64,000 bases of DNA from a candidate division SR1 bacterium. GTDB lineage: Bacteria > Patescibacteriota > Gracilibacteria > Absconditabacterales > Absconditicoccaceae. Both the position numbers and the translations under genes were made by a program. Below are positions 1-9,868 of this stretch, one piece after another (within the stretch, counting starts at the first letter, position 1; every line of letters begins with the position of its first letter). The stretch is from the NCBI GenBank assembly GCA_026397515.1, contig JAPLUU010000015.1, forward strand, positions 46,213 through 110,212, in the 5' to 3' direction. The notes under the pieces were generated by a model, which searched no databases, had not been told where the DNA came from, and saw nothing but the letters and a program-made list of their open reading frames with translations.

Positions 1-813
1 GTAAATACGTTCAAACTTCACCAAATATTTCCGATTATCATTATATTAAGTTCTCTTATCATCCGAAGTTATAAATGACTATTTGGAAAATTATTTTGAT
101 TAATAATTTTTCTCGGCGTATGGGGATGAATGTTCACCGTATCTATATATACATCACTCAATCCATCCAGTAAACGAAAATCAGGAGAAACACTCAGCTA
201 TACCATTCCCGAATTAAGGAGTGGAACAATGAATCTCTATGTTCAAACACTAGTAGGAAATTCGTACATCGGAGGAAATGATAAAAAAGATATCATAACA
301 TGAACACGAAATTCAGATAGAAATTTATTGGTATCTTCAGGGAACAATGGAACTGTAGCATATTTTAAATTACAAGAAGACAGCAATCGAAATATATTAC
401 ACAACAACGCAAGTAAAATGGATCTTACATTGCCTGACAAACAAACATTTAATCTTCTCTATATCAAAAATCTGCTCTGAACACAAACTATAGATCTCAC
501 TACATTTCAACGAAAAATGCTCAAATTTCACGCTGGGATAGATGATGTCACGATAAAAATAGGAAATGTACTTTCAGGAAACAACATAGAAATACAAGGT
601 ACAGCAGCTAATATACATATTGATATCCCCAAAGACATTGGTGTACTCATGTATTATAAACATATTGTAGGGATGATAGATACAGCAGATTTTGATGCTT
701 TATCAGGACATTATTTTCAATCCAAAAATATAGCCACAGCTAAGGTCGTCATGAATATGTACATAAATATTTGAATAGGAAACACAAAAATCAACCGAAT
801 AGACACTAAATAG
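1..813 (+). CDS. LiaF-like membrane protein, N-terminus cut by window edge
   Basis: The frame is open from base 1 to TAG at 811-813, so the true start lies outside the window. Two hydrophobic segments (about residues 10-22 and 28-48 of the visible part) are followed by a beta-rich soluble domain. The end, with IHIDIPKDIGVLMYY and later NIGIGNTKINRI, matches the repeating hydrophobic and glycine pattern of the C-terminal domain of LiaF/VraT-type cell-wall stress proteins (DUF2154). In-frame TGA codons at 76, 106, 127, 298, 478 and 772 are read as Gly. It is probably an envelope-stress sensor or modulator. smpB starts 25 bases downstream on the same strand. The family call rests on pattern recognition. 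Confidence 0.55.
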
Positions 814-837
814 ATTTTAATTACCGCTGGATACTTT

Positions 838-1293
838 ATGAAATTAATAAGCAAAAATAGACACGCATACCATGATTATCAGATTGATAAGGACTATGAG
901 GTCTGAATTATTTTGAAGTGACACGAAGTAAAATCAATCAAGTGAAGCCATGTAAATATCAAAGATAGTATCATAAGATTAAGTAATAAAGAATTATGGA
1001 TTATGAATATGGACGTACCACTCTATGAAAAGACATCACACGTACTCGTACCTGGCTATGAATCAAAAGGGAAAAGAAAAATATTAATCACCAAGAAAGA
1101 ATTAGCAAAGATATCATCAGCACTCGATAAATCTTGAACAGTAATCATACCATTAGAAATATATATCAACAAACGTGGGTTAATTAAGCTAAAAATTTGA
1201 GTCGGTAAGGTCTTGAAAAAAATAGAAAAAAAACAGATTCTCAAAGAAAAAGATATAAAGAAACAAATGGACAGAGATATAAAGCACTTATAG
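838..1293 (+). CDS. smpB: SsrA-binding protein SmpB
   Basis: A 151-residue protein of normal SmpB length. It binds tmRNA and delivers it to stalled ribosomes in trans-translation. The start MKLISKNRHAYHDYQI and the segment ILKGHEVKSIKGSHVNIKDS are the typical OB-fold core; two of the glycines there (residues 28 and 36) are TGA codons. The lysine-rich tail (KKIEKKQILKEKDIKKQMD) is the part that enters the decoding centre. ATG at 838 gives the canonical N-terminus and TAG ends the gene. Its RNA partner, ssrA, lies at 34508-34862. In the standard code the gene would be broken at least five times, so it is good evidence for UGA = Gly. Confidence 0.95.
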
Positions 1294-1372
1294 TATAATA
1301 TATACGTGAGATACCGAGAAAAAAGAATTGAAAAGAAAATGCTAATTCGTATATATACCACACGACCAAAAT

Positions 1373-1450
1373 GGCACCTTGCTAGAGTGGTCTAATAGAC
1401 GGGTCTGCAATCCCGCAATTCTGCGGGACGAAATCCGGCAAATATTATAA
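1373..1450 (+). pseudogene. Decayed tRNA-Cys-like copy
   Basis: The first 27 bases (acceptor 5' strand, D-arm) equal those of the intact tRNA-Cys 93 bases downstream, and the anticodon loop still reads CTGCAA (GCA anticodon). After that it diverges. There is a strong hairpin CCCGCA-attc-TGCGGG where the variable and T arms should start, no proper T-arm, and no 3' strand able to pair with GGCACCT. It could be a broken duplicate or a 5' tRNA fragment fused to a hairpin. I see no basis for calling it functional. Confidence 0.55.
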
Positions 1451-1465
1451 ATAAATTAAATATAT

Positions 1466-1539
1466 GGCACCTTGCTAGAGTGGTCTAATAGACAGGTCTG
1501 CAAAACCTCGGTTCATGGGTTCGAATCCCATAGGTGCCT
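1466..1539 (+). tRNA. tRNA-Cys (anticodon GCA)
   Basis: GGCACCT at 1466-1472 pairs with AGGTGCC at 1532-1538. The anticodon stem-loop is AGGT-CTGCAAA-ACCT, giving anticodon GCA. The T-arm is ATGGG-TTCGAAT-CCCAT. The discriminator base is T at 1539, as expected for cysteine tRNAs, and CCA is not encoded. A short terminator follows. With UGA taken by glycine, this tRNA should serve only UGU and UGC. Confidence 0.92.
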
Positions 1540-1548
1540 AACCAATAA

Positions 1549-1571
1549 ACTCCTCAACAGGAGCTTTTTTT
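1549..1571 (+). terminator. Intrinsic terminator after tRNA-Cys
   Basis: CTCCT-caac-AGGAG hairpin followed by C and seven T, 10 bases after the tRNA. Confidence 0.7.
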
Positions 1572-1590
1572 GTTATTTAAAAATAAAAAC

Positions 1591-1618
1591 TTGACTTTTT
1601 ATAAAGAAAAGATATAAG
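1591..1618 (+). promoter_or_regulatory. Sigma-70-type promoter for the 1636 gene
   Basis: TTGACT at 1591-1596, 16-base spacer, TATAAG at 1613-1618, about 18 bases before the ATG. Confidence 0.6.
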
Positions 1619-1635
1619 TATAAAAATACAAAAAT

Positions 1636-1986
1636 ATGGAAGCAAAAACATTCGAAAATTGTTCAGAAAAAGAAAAGGTAAAAATCCTTATGTATCTCAA
1701 AGAACAAGGCCTTTCTGATATTAATATCCTTACAAAAAAAAGCGGAGCTCAACAGTTAATGAAGATACACCCGCAAGAAACTAGCCATCTTATAGGTCCT
1801 GATAACAAGATGAGCTTCTCTGGTACTTTAGATTCTATCTCTCCTGATGGAATCCTTAAGACACGGATATATTGTACAGATTCAGAAAAAAATATTGGTA
1901 AGAAAACTGAATACACACTTACAACAACTGTATTTAATATTCCCATAGAACTTATAGAAAATATTGATATTTGTGTAACAACGTAA
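1636..1986 (+). CDS. Hypothetical protein, 116 aa
   Basis: A single-gene unit with its own promoter upstream and a strong terminator downstream. The first 45 residues are charged and helical (ENCSEKEKVKILMYLKEQGL). The rest looks beta-rich (FSGTLDSISPDGILKTRIYC, then KTEYTLTTTVFNIPIEL). No signal peptide or membrane segment. None of its glycine codons is TGA. I do not recognise the family. The SGTLDSISPDG stretch could be a small PilZ-like or OB-like barrel, but that is a guess. Confidence 0.7.
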   Translation: MEAKTFENCSEKEKVKILMYLKEQGLSDINILTKKSGAQQLMKIHPQETSHLIGPDNKMSFSGTLDSISPDGILKTRIYCTDSEKNIGKKTEYTLTTTVFNIPIELIENIDICVTT

Positions 1987-2007
1987 GTTCTTTAGAAAAA
2001 AATTATG

Positions 2008-2035
2008 CTTCTGAGTTTTTCTCAGAAGTTTTTTT
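2008..2035 (+). terminator. Intrinsic terminator
   Basis: Perfect 8-bp stem CTTCTGAG-ttttt-CTCAGAAG followed by seven T, 21 bases after the TAA of the 1636 gene. Confidence 0.9.
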
Positions 2036-2084
2036 AATATATAAAACTCAGTCTATGACTAAGTTTTATAATAAGGATCAAAGA

Positions 2085-3362
2085 TTATTTACCTATAAAT
2101 TTTTTACCCATATACGGTACCAGTACTTCAGGAATTTTAATGGTTCCATCAGCTTGTTGATTATTTTCTATAATTGCAACCATAATTCTTCCCATAGCAA
2201 AAGCCGTTGCATCATTCATATGTACACATTCTTTAGTTCAATCTTCTCTTTTGACTCTTGTATTTAATCTACGTGCTTGATAATCAGTCATCCAATCAGA
2301 CGTATGTGTTTCTCTATAGGTTCACTGCCCTGCCATATATGTTTCTATATCTACATGCCTATAATCAATATCTCACATATCACCAGTACAACACTCTACT
2401 ACACGATAAGGCAAACCTAATTTTTGCATCATATATTCTTGTAATCCTATAATAAGTTCCTGTTCATCTCATCATGTCTCAGGAGTAGAAAAAGTTTCCA
2501 TCTCCATTTTATCAAATTGATGCACTCTGATAATACCTTTTACATCTTTTCCATATGTTCAAGCTTCTCTTCTAAACGCTGTAGAATATCCTATCATACG
2601 AACAGGTAATTCTTTCTCTTCAAACATACGATCCATATACATAGATCCCATAGTATGTTCAGCACTTCATACCAATACTTGTTTATCTTCATGAAGACAA
2701 TATCTTTCATCCATAGGATGTAATCTTCACATCTTTTCCATAACCCCCATACTCATAATAACGGGAGGAAGAATAGGAATAAAAGGAGTATTATTGATAG
2801 CTAGTTTTCTTTCTTTGATTATTCCCTGAATAACTTTTGAATTTCATAACGTATCAAATACAAATTTTACAATCCCCATTTGCATAAGTACCAAATCTCA
2901 TTTAATATAAGTAAATCTAGCACCAGAAACAATAGCAGCAGTTTCCTTATCTATAATATCTCGGAGTTTTCAAAGTTCTTCATGATCTTTAGCAGGGAAA
3001 TCAAATTTCGGTAAATCTCATACTGTTTTGGTAACAATATTTTCTGCTTCATCTATTCCTATAGGTGTATCGGGATGATAAAAATTTGGCATATTCAACA
3101 ACAATGTATTGAGTTGTTCCTCTACTTTCACATAAGCGTCTTCCAATTGCTGAACATCTACCTTGAGTGCTTTTGCTCAATCATAATCCTTTTTCTCAGC
3201 AAGTTGTCTTTGTTTAAATTTCAACTCATCAACTTTTTGTTGCAATTCCTTTCTTTCATCATCAAGTTTGATAATCAAATCTACATCTACATCTTTTTTC
3301 TTATTTTTACAAATAAGTTTATATCACGCGATATCGTCACGCACTTTTTTTAAATCTATCAT
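2085..3362 (-). CDS. serS: Seryl-tRNA synthetase
   Basis: 425 residues, the usual SerRS length. It charges tRNA-Ser. The first 110 residues form the antiparallel coiled-coil arm (DDERKELQQKVDELKFKQRQ). The class II catalytic domain follows, with motif 2 around [20 protein letters not shown] and motif 3 near the C-terminus (NDATAFAMGRIMVAIIENNQ). It starts at the ATG giving MIDLKKVRDD and ends at TAA. Several TGA codons fall on glycines (for example PETGDEQE). It is the last of five same-strand genes running from murA, with a 16-base gap to the glycosyltransferase upstream. Confidence 0.96.
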
Positions 3363-3378
3363 TTTTTTTAATAAGTAA

Positions 3379-4503
3379 TTATCTAAAAAATATTTTTTTA
3401 TAAATCATCTCTACTGCAAGTCTAACACTGTTAGAATTCTTTTGTCTATGTCACTTGGTGAGGCTATGTTCAGTATATCTTATATGAACTGGTATTTCTA
3501 CATATTTCATATGATATCTTTTGATCTGTTCATTTACCTCATTGGCATAATGCATTCCATCAGCGGTGAGGACAAATTTTCTCAACGCAGGAAGCGAAAC
3601 AACTCTGTATCAGATATGTGGATCAGTAACTTTAGTTCCATAAAAAAGTCTTGTTACTACTCTTGCAATTTTAAGAATAATTTTTCTCATTGCAGGCATA
3701 TTATCTACATGACTTCATTGAATAAATCTCGAACCAAGATAGAGATCTGGTCTTTTATTTTCGAGATCCAATCCAAGTTTTTGATCAGCATGAATATGTT
3801 TCATAAATGTTTCCATATCTTGTACATCCATTTGCCCATCAGCATCAAAACCAACAAATCGTTTGATTTTGAGTTCGTCTCAATATTTTTTAATAAAATT
3901 ATATCACGTTTGATTGGCTGCACCACCTCATCTATTGATGGTATGATCAAGAATAACGATAAGGACTTCTGGATATTGTTTCTTTTTTTCTTGAAGAACA
4001 GATAAGCTATTATCACTCGAGCCATCATTTATGAGAACCAATTTTCTGAATCCTGCATGAACGATTTCATCGATAACCGAGCCAACTGCTTTTTCTTCAT
4101 TATATACTCTAATATTAAAAACAAAATCATCTTTTTCATTTGTATTGTGTCGCGAGGCAATCTGATGTGTATTTTGAGTATATCATTCATTGATAGCAAT
4201 CTGAGAAATAAGTCTTGTTAATTGAAAAACATCTTTAGTCTGTTTATTAAGAACATTGATATAAAAATAAAACAAGAGAATAAGTGAAATATAGACAAGC
4301 ATATCAGCACCTCTTGCTATACCAAAAAATTTACCAAAACTATTAAGTAATTCTTGGTTCAAAGCAAACAAGACAACCATTCCACCACCTACAAAAAAAA
4401 CGAAAAAATGAAGTACATTCATCTTTTTACGTTTATAAAGATCCCATCCAAAAAGGATAAATACGAAAGCAGAAATAATAACAACAAACTGAAGCAATGA
4501 CAT
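3379..4503 (-). CDS. DUF2304-GT2 glycosyltransferase fusion
   Basis: 374 residues. Residues 1-105 are a DUF2304 domain: three membrane segments and the typical GIARGADMLVYISLILLFYF. An 18-residue linker containing a TGA glycine (INEGYTQNTHQ) leads into a GT2 catalytic domain of the dolichyl-phosphate mannose synthase type, with NDGSSDNS, the metal-binding FDADGQMD and TDPHIGYRV. In most bacteria the two domains are separate neighbouring genes. It probably transfers a sugar to a polyprenyl phosphate or protein at the membrane. ATG at 4503 gives the DUF2304-like start. An in-frame GTG at 4557 would overlap hisS by 26 bases and is less likely. Confidence 0.85.
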
Positions 4504-4531
4504 ACAGTAAGAGAATAACAGGGTAAAAACA

Positions 4532-5833
4532 TTATAAAGTAACTTCTTGTTCTTCACCAGTCTTCATATTTTTTATTTTATATCTCTTCAAATCTTTTTC
4601 TCCTTGGCCGAAAATGACGACATGGGGAATTCATTTTTTGTCTGCATACGTAAATTGTTTTCCTAGTTTTTCTGCAGACGGATAGACTTCTATAGTTTTA
4701 CCTTCATTGATGAAAAGGTTGGCAAGCATAAGGATATCCTGTATAGTCTCAGGGAAATGTACAAATAAATATTCCGTCTGAGTAGTATGTTCAGGTTTCA
4801 TAGTTTCTAAGATCAAGTAGACCATTCTTGAAAGTCATATACTTCATCCTACACCAGAATAATTACTTTTTTTTGGGTTGATATATCCCGTAAGATTTTC
4901 ATATCTTCCTCCAGAACTAATGCTTCCCAAAGCAATATCATCATCAAATAAGGTTTCATACACGGTACCTGTATAATAGTCTAGTCCTCTAATTATATAT
5001 GGATCCCAGACAATATTGTATTTTTTTTCTTGATTGAGTCCATCAACAAAACGGAGCACTTCTTGCAATTCTTGATATCATCTACGATAATTGTCATTAT
5101 CTACGAGATTAGGATCGAGTCTATCAAAATTACATTGAACAAAAGAAATTATTTTTTTAACCTCAGCAGGAGAAACTAACTCTGCAAGTTCTTTCTGAAA
5201 TATTTCAAATCACATTTTATAATATTTATCAAGCAAATTATAGAGCTGTGGTACTACTTTTTCCTCGAATTGAGAAAAAAATCATGCAAGAAGATATCTA
5301 TTGTTTACGTGCAAGGTAAATGGTTTATTGGAAAGAAATTTAGCTACGATTTCATGTAAAGTTTTTGCTATTACGACCAACATCTCTGCGTCATAATACA
5401 AATTTTTACCTAGCGTTCATTTTTCTGTTTCTTGCCAAATAACATCTATATCTGATTGCCGAAATTCTTTAAATCTTCCTCTTTGTGATCTTTCTCCTCT
5501 TCGAACAGGTTGGATTTGATAACGCTTAAAAGGAAATGTTATGTCATTTTCTCGATCCAATATATATCTTGCAAATGGAACCGTCAAATCAAAATGAAGT
5601 GCATAGTCCTTAGTATCTTCATTACCTTGAGCCAAACCATACAATCAGAAAATCTGCTTCCCAGCATCTTCACCATTTTTGGCAAGAAGGACATGGGTAG
5701 ATTCCACTGCAGGAGTTTCTATATGGGCAAAACCATATTGGCTATAATTAGCTTCAATAATCTTTTTGATATTATCAAATACCAACTGCTCTGCTGGACT
5801 ATATTCGGGAAATCACCCTGGACGTAAAACCAT
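4532..5833 (-). CDS. hisS: Histidyl-tRNA synthetase
   Basis: 433 residues, normal HisRS length; charges tRNA-His. Class II features are visible: motif 2 ([20 protein letters not shown]), the HisA signatures [14 protein letters not shown] and SGGRYENL, and a C-terminal anticodon-binding domain ending [13 protein letters not shown]. The start MVLRPGGFPEYSP has a TGA glycine at position 7. Several others, such as YRRGYQEL and GVGGSIGLS, are also TGA. It lies 28 bases upstream of the DUF2304-GT2 gene in the same orientation. Confidence 0.95.
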
Positions 5834-5976
5834 ACTACAAAAATTATGTGATAAATTCACTTTTAATGTAGTTTCTTACCAGAGAATTTCAAGTGATTTA
5901 TAGTTTGTTACCCAAATACGTAGAGAAATATATGATGAATAATTATTGAGATAAAAACTATACATAGTGTGCAAAT

Positions 5977-7125
5977 TTACGCCACAACACGATGGAGATA
6001 TTTTCTAGCATAGATATATGCGATAACCAAAAGTAAGGCAACCATACCAAAAGGAGACATTCATAAATCTATAAGATATCCACCAATAAGCGGTCAGAAA
6101 ATATTTGCCAAATTGCCAAGTGCGGCCATGTTACCATTAATCAAACCAATATCTGGATTGTCACCGAGAATCATATTTTGAAACACCGGACGAAAAATTC
6201 CTTGAAAAACACCACTCAGACCAACAAGTGTAATAATCAACCACGCTGGCCCAGCAAAGAAAGCTCAACCATAACAAGCAACCATTCACAAAATACTAAT
6301 ACTGACTAATTGTTTATTACTAAATACTTTTAGCCAAATTTTGAGCAAAAATCATTGATTGATAATCATCACAGCACCAATCATAGCCATTACATATCCA
6401 CTAGTCTCACCCGTCATACCAAAGCGTTCACTAAGGAAAAGAACAAAAGACATCTGATAAATCATCAATGCAAGATTGATAATAAAAAATACCAGATATT
6501 CCTTATTTTCTTTGGACACGAACATATTTTTGAAAATTGTAACAATATTGAGAGAAATATTTTTTGCTTTATTGAGAAATTTATTGGTCTCTGGCAATCA
6601 TCGGATAATAAATAAAACATTTAATAAACATAAAAAGAAACTGACGATAAATGGCATTTTGATTCCATATCACAGAAGTCGTCCTCCTATCGCAGGTCCC
6701 ATAATAAATCATACGCCAAATATTGCTCCAAAAAGTCAGAAATTTTTACTACGTTCTTTTTGATCAACAGAAATATCACTGAGAATAGACTGAATAGAAC
6801 TGATATTTCCAGCAGCTGCTCAGTTTACAATTCTCGCCAATAAATACATCCAAATATTACCACCAATCCACAAAATACCATAACTTATCAAGCTAGAAAT
6901 CACGGAAACCAGTAAGACAATTTTTCTTCCATACTTATCAGAAATTGCTCCCAAAATAGGAGTAGAAAATAAGCCAAACAATGAAAAAACTGTAGTTCCA
7001 AGTGAAATCATAAAGTAACTCGTATGATAGTAATTTACAAGATTAGGAAAAGCAGGTATCATAATAGTCATTCCCATCATATCGAGAAACAACGTGAAAA
7101 TTACGATTCGTTTTATTTTTTTCAT
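5977..7125 (-). CDS. MFS transporter
   Basis: 382 residues with twelve predicted membrane segments. The MFS signature between helices 2 and 3 is present as GAISDKYGRKIVLLVS (residues 61-76). A second-half counterpart near NPDIGLINGNMAALGNLANI suggests a drug or small-metabolite exporter of the TetA/YajR type. Glycines in the middle of the protein are often TGA (FGAIFGVGFIMGPAIGGRLL). It ends 143 bases before hisS and starts 26 bases after murA, so it may be co-transcribed with murA. The substrate cannot be told from sequence. Confidence 0.85.
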
Positions 7126-7151
7126 ACGTATATAATGTAAATTAAAATATA

Positions 7152-8381
7152 TTATACAACTTTAATAGCTACTCAGATATTTTGTAATTTATTAACTATA
7201 TCATCATATCCTCTCGCAATAATATCTTCATTCATGATATTTGTTGTTCATTTTGCCATAATTCCAGCCAAGACCATTGCCCCACCACATCTCAAATCTG
7301 TAGTAGAAACATATCCACCTCTAAGTTTAGTAGGTCAGATAACTATTGCCTCATGAGGATTAAGGATTTCTACTTTAGCTCATAGATTTTCCAACTCAGT
7401 CAGATAATTAAATCTTCCTTCATACAATGTTTCGAATATTTTGGAAATTCCTGTTGCTTGAGTAAGCAAAGTTCAAAAGATAGATTGGAGATCAGTAGGA
7501 AATCAAGGATAGGTCCTAGTTTCAAATCTCACAGCCTGATAATTTTTTTTATTTTTAGAGTTTACTCTGATCGTCTCCTTATCGATAATTTTGAAATCGA
7601 TTCATATCTTGGTAGCTACACTATAGATAGCAGATAGATCATCAACATTACATCATTTGATAGTCAACTCACTATCATCAGCGCCTGCTCAGATGGCGAA
7701 ATATGTACCTGCTTCTATATAATCAGAGATGATAGTAAATTCTTTATTGGTAACAGCTATTTTAGATGGTTTCATAACGATACTATGATCAACATTTAAG
7801 TGAATATCGGCTCCTACACTATTGAGGAAATCAATCAAATTTCTTACATGTGGTTCTATAGCAACTTGATAGATATTTATCTCATAGTCGAAATTATTTG
7901 CGAAAGCAAGATAGGTCAACAACGCTTCGATAGCAGTCACAGAAAATCATTGCAACATAATATTTTTCTTTGGTACACCAACTACTTCAAACATTTTATG
8001 TTCATCTGTTTGGGTTACTTTGATACCAGCATTTATCAAGGCATCATCAAACATATCTAACGGTCTCTTTCAAATATTACATCCACCGCTCCCTACAAAT
8101 TTTACTTTACCGTATTTGATAAGTCCAAATGGGATAAGCAAAATAGATGCTCTAAATTTCTTTGCAAGATCATCAGTCAGATCAAAATAATCTGTAGATT
8201 TTGCTATTGCGTCTTGTGCTAATGTCTCCATAGACAAGACATCTTTGATATTTGGTTTATTCAGAAGATTCACAGCATTATCAATACATAAATTTGCAGC
8301 TACGATAGGTAAAGCAGCATTTTTACTTCATGAAATAATAATTTCTCATTTTAGCTTAGGTGAATATTCGATTTGAAACAT
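7152..8381 (-). CDS. murA: UDP-N-acetylglucosamine 1-carboxyvinyltransferase (MurA)
   Basis: 409 residues. It catalyses the first committed step of peptidoglycan synthesis, moving enolpyruvate from PEP to UDP-GlcNAc. The substrate-binding SGSKNAALPI is at residues 17-26. The catalytic cysteine is present in GSGGCNIGKRPLD (Cys101), so this is the fosfomycin-sensitive type. Typical TDLRCGGAMVLAG lies near the C-terminus. Many glycines are TGA. It heads the minus-strand run murA-MFS-hisS-GT-serS and shows that this reduced organism starts peptidoglycan synthesis itself. Confidence 0.95.
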
Positions 8382-8462
8382 AGACTATTGATAAAATGAT
8401 AAATGCTTCACAATAAATAACAGTTAAAAGAGTGTAAAAAAAACAATCAAATTTGCAAGATT

Positions 8463-8489
8463 AAAAAAGCCCTGCTAAAAATAACAGGG
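8463..8489 (-). terminator. Intrinsic terminator of the 8516 gene
   Basis: Read on the minus strand: CCCTGTTA-tttt-TAGCAGGG type hairpin (8470-8489) followed by C and a T-run (A-run at 8463-8468 on the plus strand). Confidence 0.85.
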
Positions 8490-8515
8490 ATAATCTTTTT
8501 TACAAATTAATACTA

Positions 8516-8734
8516 TTAGGAACCATAGGCTTTCCTAAGATCATCAGCAGCATCTGCGATTGATTTGGGAATTAAATCCTTCTTAGTTAGTTTGTCATAG
8601 GATTTTCCCATAACATCGCGAACTTTGTCTTTAAATTTGTTGGTTTCTATCTTAATTGCTTGTGCTGAAGGATCATCACCTTCCGAAGCATTTTCAGCTA
8701 GATCAACAATCGATTTTAAGTCTGATAAATTCAT
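8516..8734 (-). CDS. Small hypothetical protein, 72 aa
   Basis: A charged, helical protein beginning MNLSDLKSIVDLAENASEGD and ending in an Ala-rich acidic helix (SIADAADDLRKAYGS). No signal, membrane segment or cysteine. It lies 78 bases after the oxidoreductase beta subunit on the same strand and is followed at once by a good terminator, so it is either the last gene of that operon or its own short transcript. Family not recognised. Confidence 0.7.
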   Translation of the reverse strand: MNLSDLKSIVDLAENASEGDDPSAQAIKIETNKFKDKVRDVMGKSYDKLTKKDLIPKSIADAADDLRKAYGS

Positions 8735-8812
8735 AATTTTTACGTATTAGTAACTATTTTGTTTTGAAAAAATACTATATATATCTTTAAATAAATAGCA
8801 AGACTTTTAGTT

Positions 8813-9415
8813 TTACCATTTTCTCCAACTTGGACACTGTTGGTCTACATCGATATGAGCAAATCATTGATGGTTGATACCATCGACAATAGCTTGCGTA
8901 AGTAATGGTAAATCTTTGTCTACCATATGTACAGAATATCCACATCCTGCAGCTTTTGCAAGTGCATTAGGATCAAATGGCAAGAGTTGATTTCCTTGAG
9001 GAGTAGATCTTGTTTTGACGTGAAGTGGAGTCGTCGGAGACGCTTGCCCGGTAGTCAATCCATAGTTCTCATTGTTTGCAACGATATAGAGCAGATTAAT
9101 ATCTCTTCTACAAGAATGAAGGAAATGTCAGAGTCCAATTCCATATCCATCACCGTCACCACCATAACAAATTACGGTGAGATCTGGATTGGCTAATTTT
9201 ACACCCGTAGCAAATGGCAATGATCTCCCATGTAAGGTTTCACATCCATAGCCATCAATGTACTGACTCGTTTTACTCGCGCACCCGATACCAGAAAGAA
9301 TAACTACCTTATGTTTTGGTATATTCAATTGTTTAAGTGCACTCTTAATAGCAGCGTTAATAAGAAAATTACCACAGCCAGGACACCACTGAATCTTAGT
9401 TAAATTAGTACGCAT
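8813..9415 (-). CDS. 2-oxoacid:ferredoxin oxidoreductase, beta subunit
   Basis: 200 residues. It carries the ThDP-binding half of an enzyme that oxidatively decarboxylates a 2-oxoacid to the acyl-CoA with ferredoxin as acceptor. WCPGCGN is at residues 10-16, the ThDP/Mg motif GGDGDG at 85-90, and NNENYGLTTGQ at 114-124. These match KorB/PorB-type beta subunits. The family is normally about 270-290 residues; here the C-terminal third is missing and the protein ends CPSWRKW before TAA. The alpha/gamma subunit lies upstream on the same strand beyond the S23 gene. Confidence 0.88.
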
Positions 9416-9474
9416 AGTTTTGTTGCTAATGGATTAAAAATGGAGAATGAATAATGAATGATTTTGGAATTTTT

Positions 9475-9810
9475 TTATTCTTTTGATGATTTTACTATAG
9501 TTACTAATATTCTAACAATAGATTCACAATCAGATTTTATTTCAACTACATGTTCATCAAATCAATGCTCAAGTATTTCTAACCGATATAACGTTTCATA
9601 AGATTCTTTAAGCGCTATAGTCATTTTATTTATAAAATCTTTCTTACTTATCGCTCATTGCGCTTCTGCAACATTTGCTCATATACTTGTTCAACTTCTA
9701 AACAATTGTGAAGCTATTTCATAATACTTTTTATCTTTCAATGACATATAAAATTTTGCCAATTTAATAGAAAATTCAAGTGTCTTTTGCTGAATAAGGT
9801 TTTCTTTCAT
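9475..9810 (-). CDS. Four-helix-bundle protein (S23/IVP family)
   Basis: 111 residues. The pattern LFRSGTSIGANVAEAQGA (residues 38-55) followed by KESYETLYRLEIL is the hallmark of the TIGR02436 family, first seen in 23S rRNA intervening sequences and common as free-standing genes in candidate phyla. The GTSIGANV and AEAQGA glycines are TGA. The role is unknown. It lies between the two subunit genes of the oxidoreductase. ATTCATT/AATGAAT-rich sequence on both sides (9440-9462 and 9839-9871) suggests insertion into that operon. Confidence 0.88.
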
Positions 9811-9868
9811 GATATATTTTAAAATAAAAACATACCGCCATCATTCATCGTTAATTATCCATCATTCA

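Noticed and set aside
3442..4005. A 187-codon plus-strand open frame
   Set aside because: Opposite the GT2 domain of the DUF2304 fusion; composition is that of a shadow frame rich in Ile, Phe and Ser.
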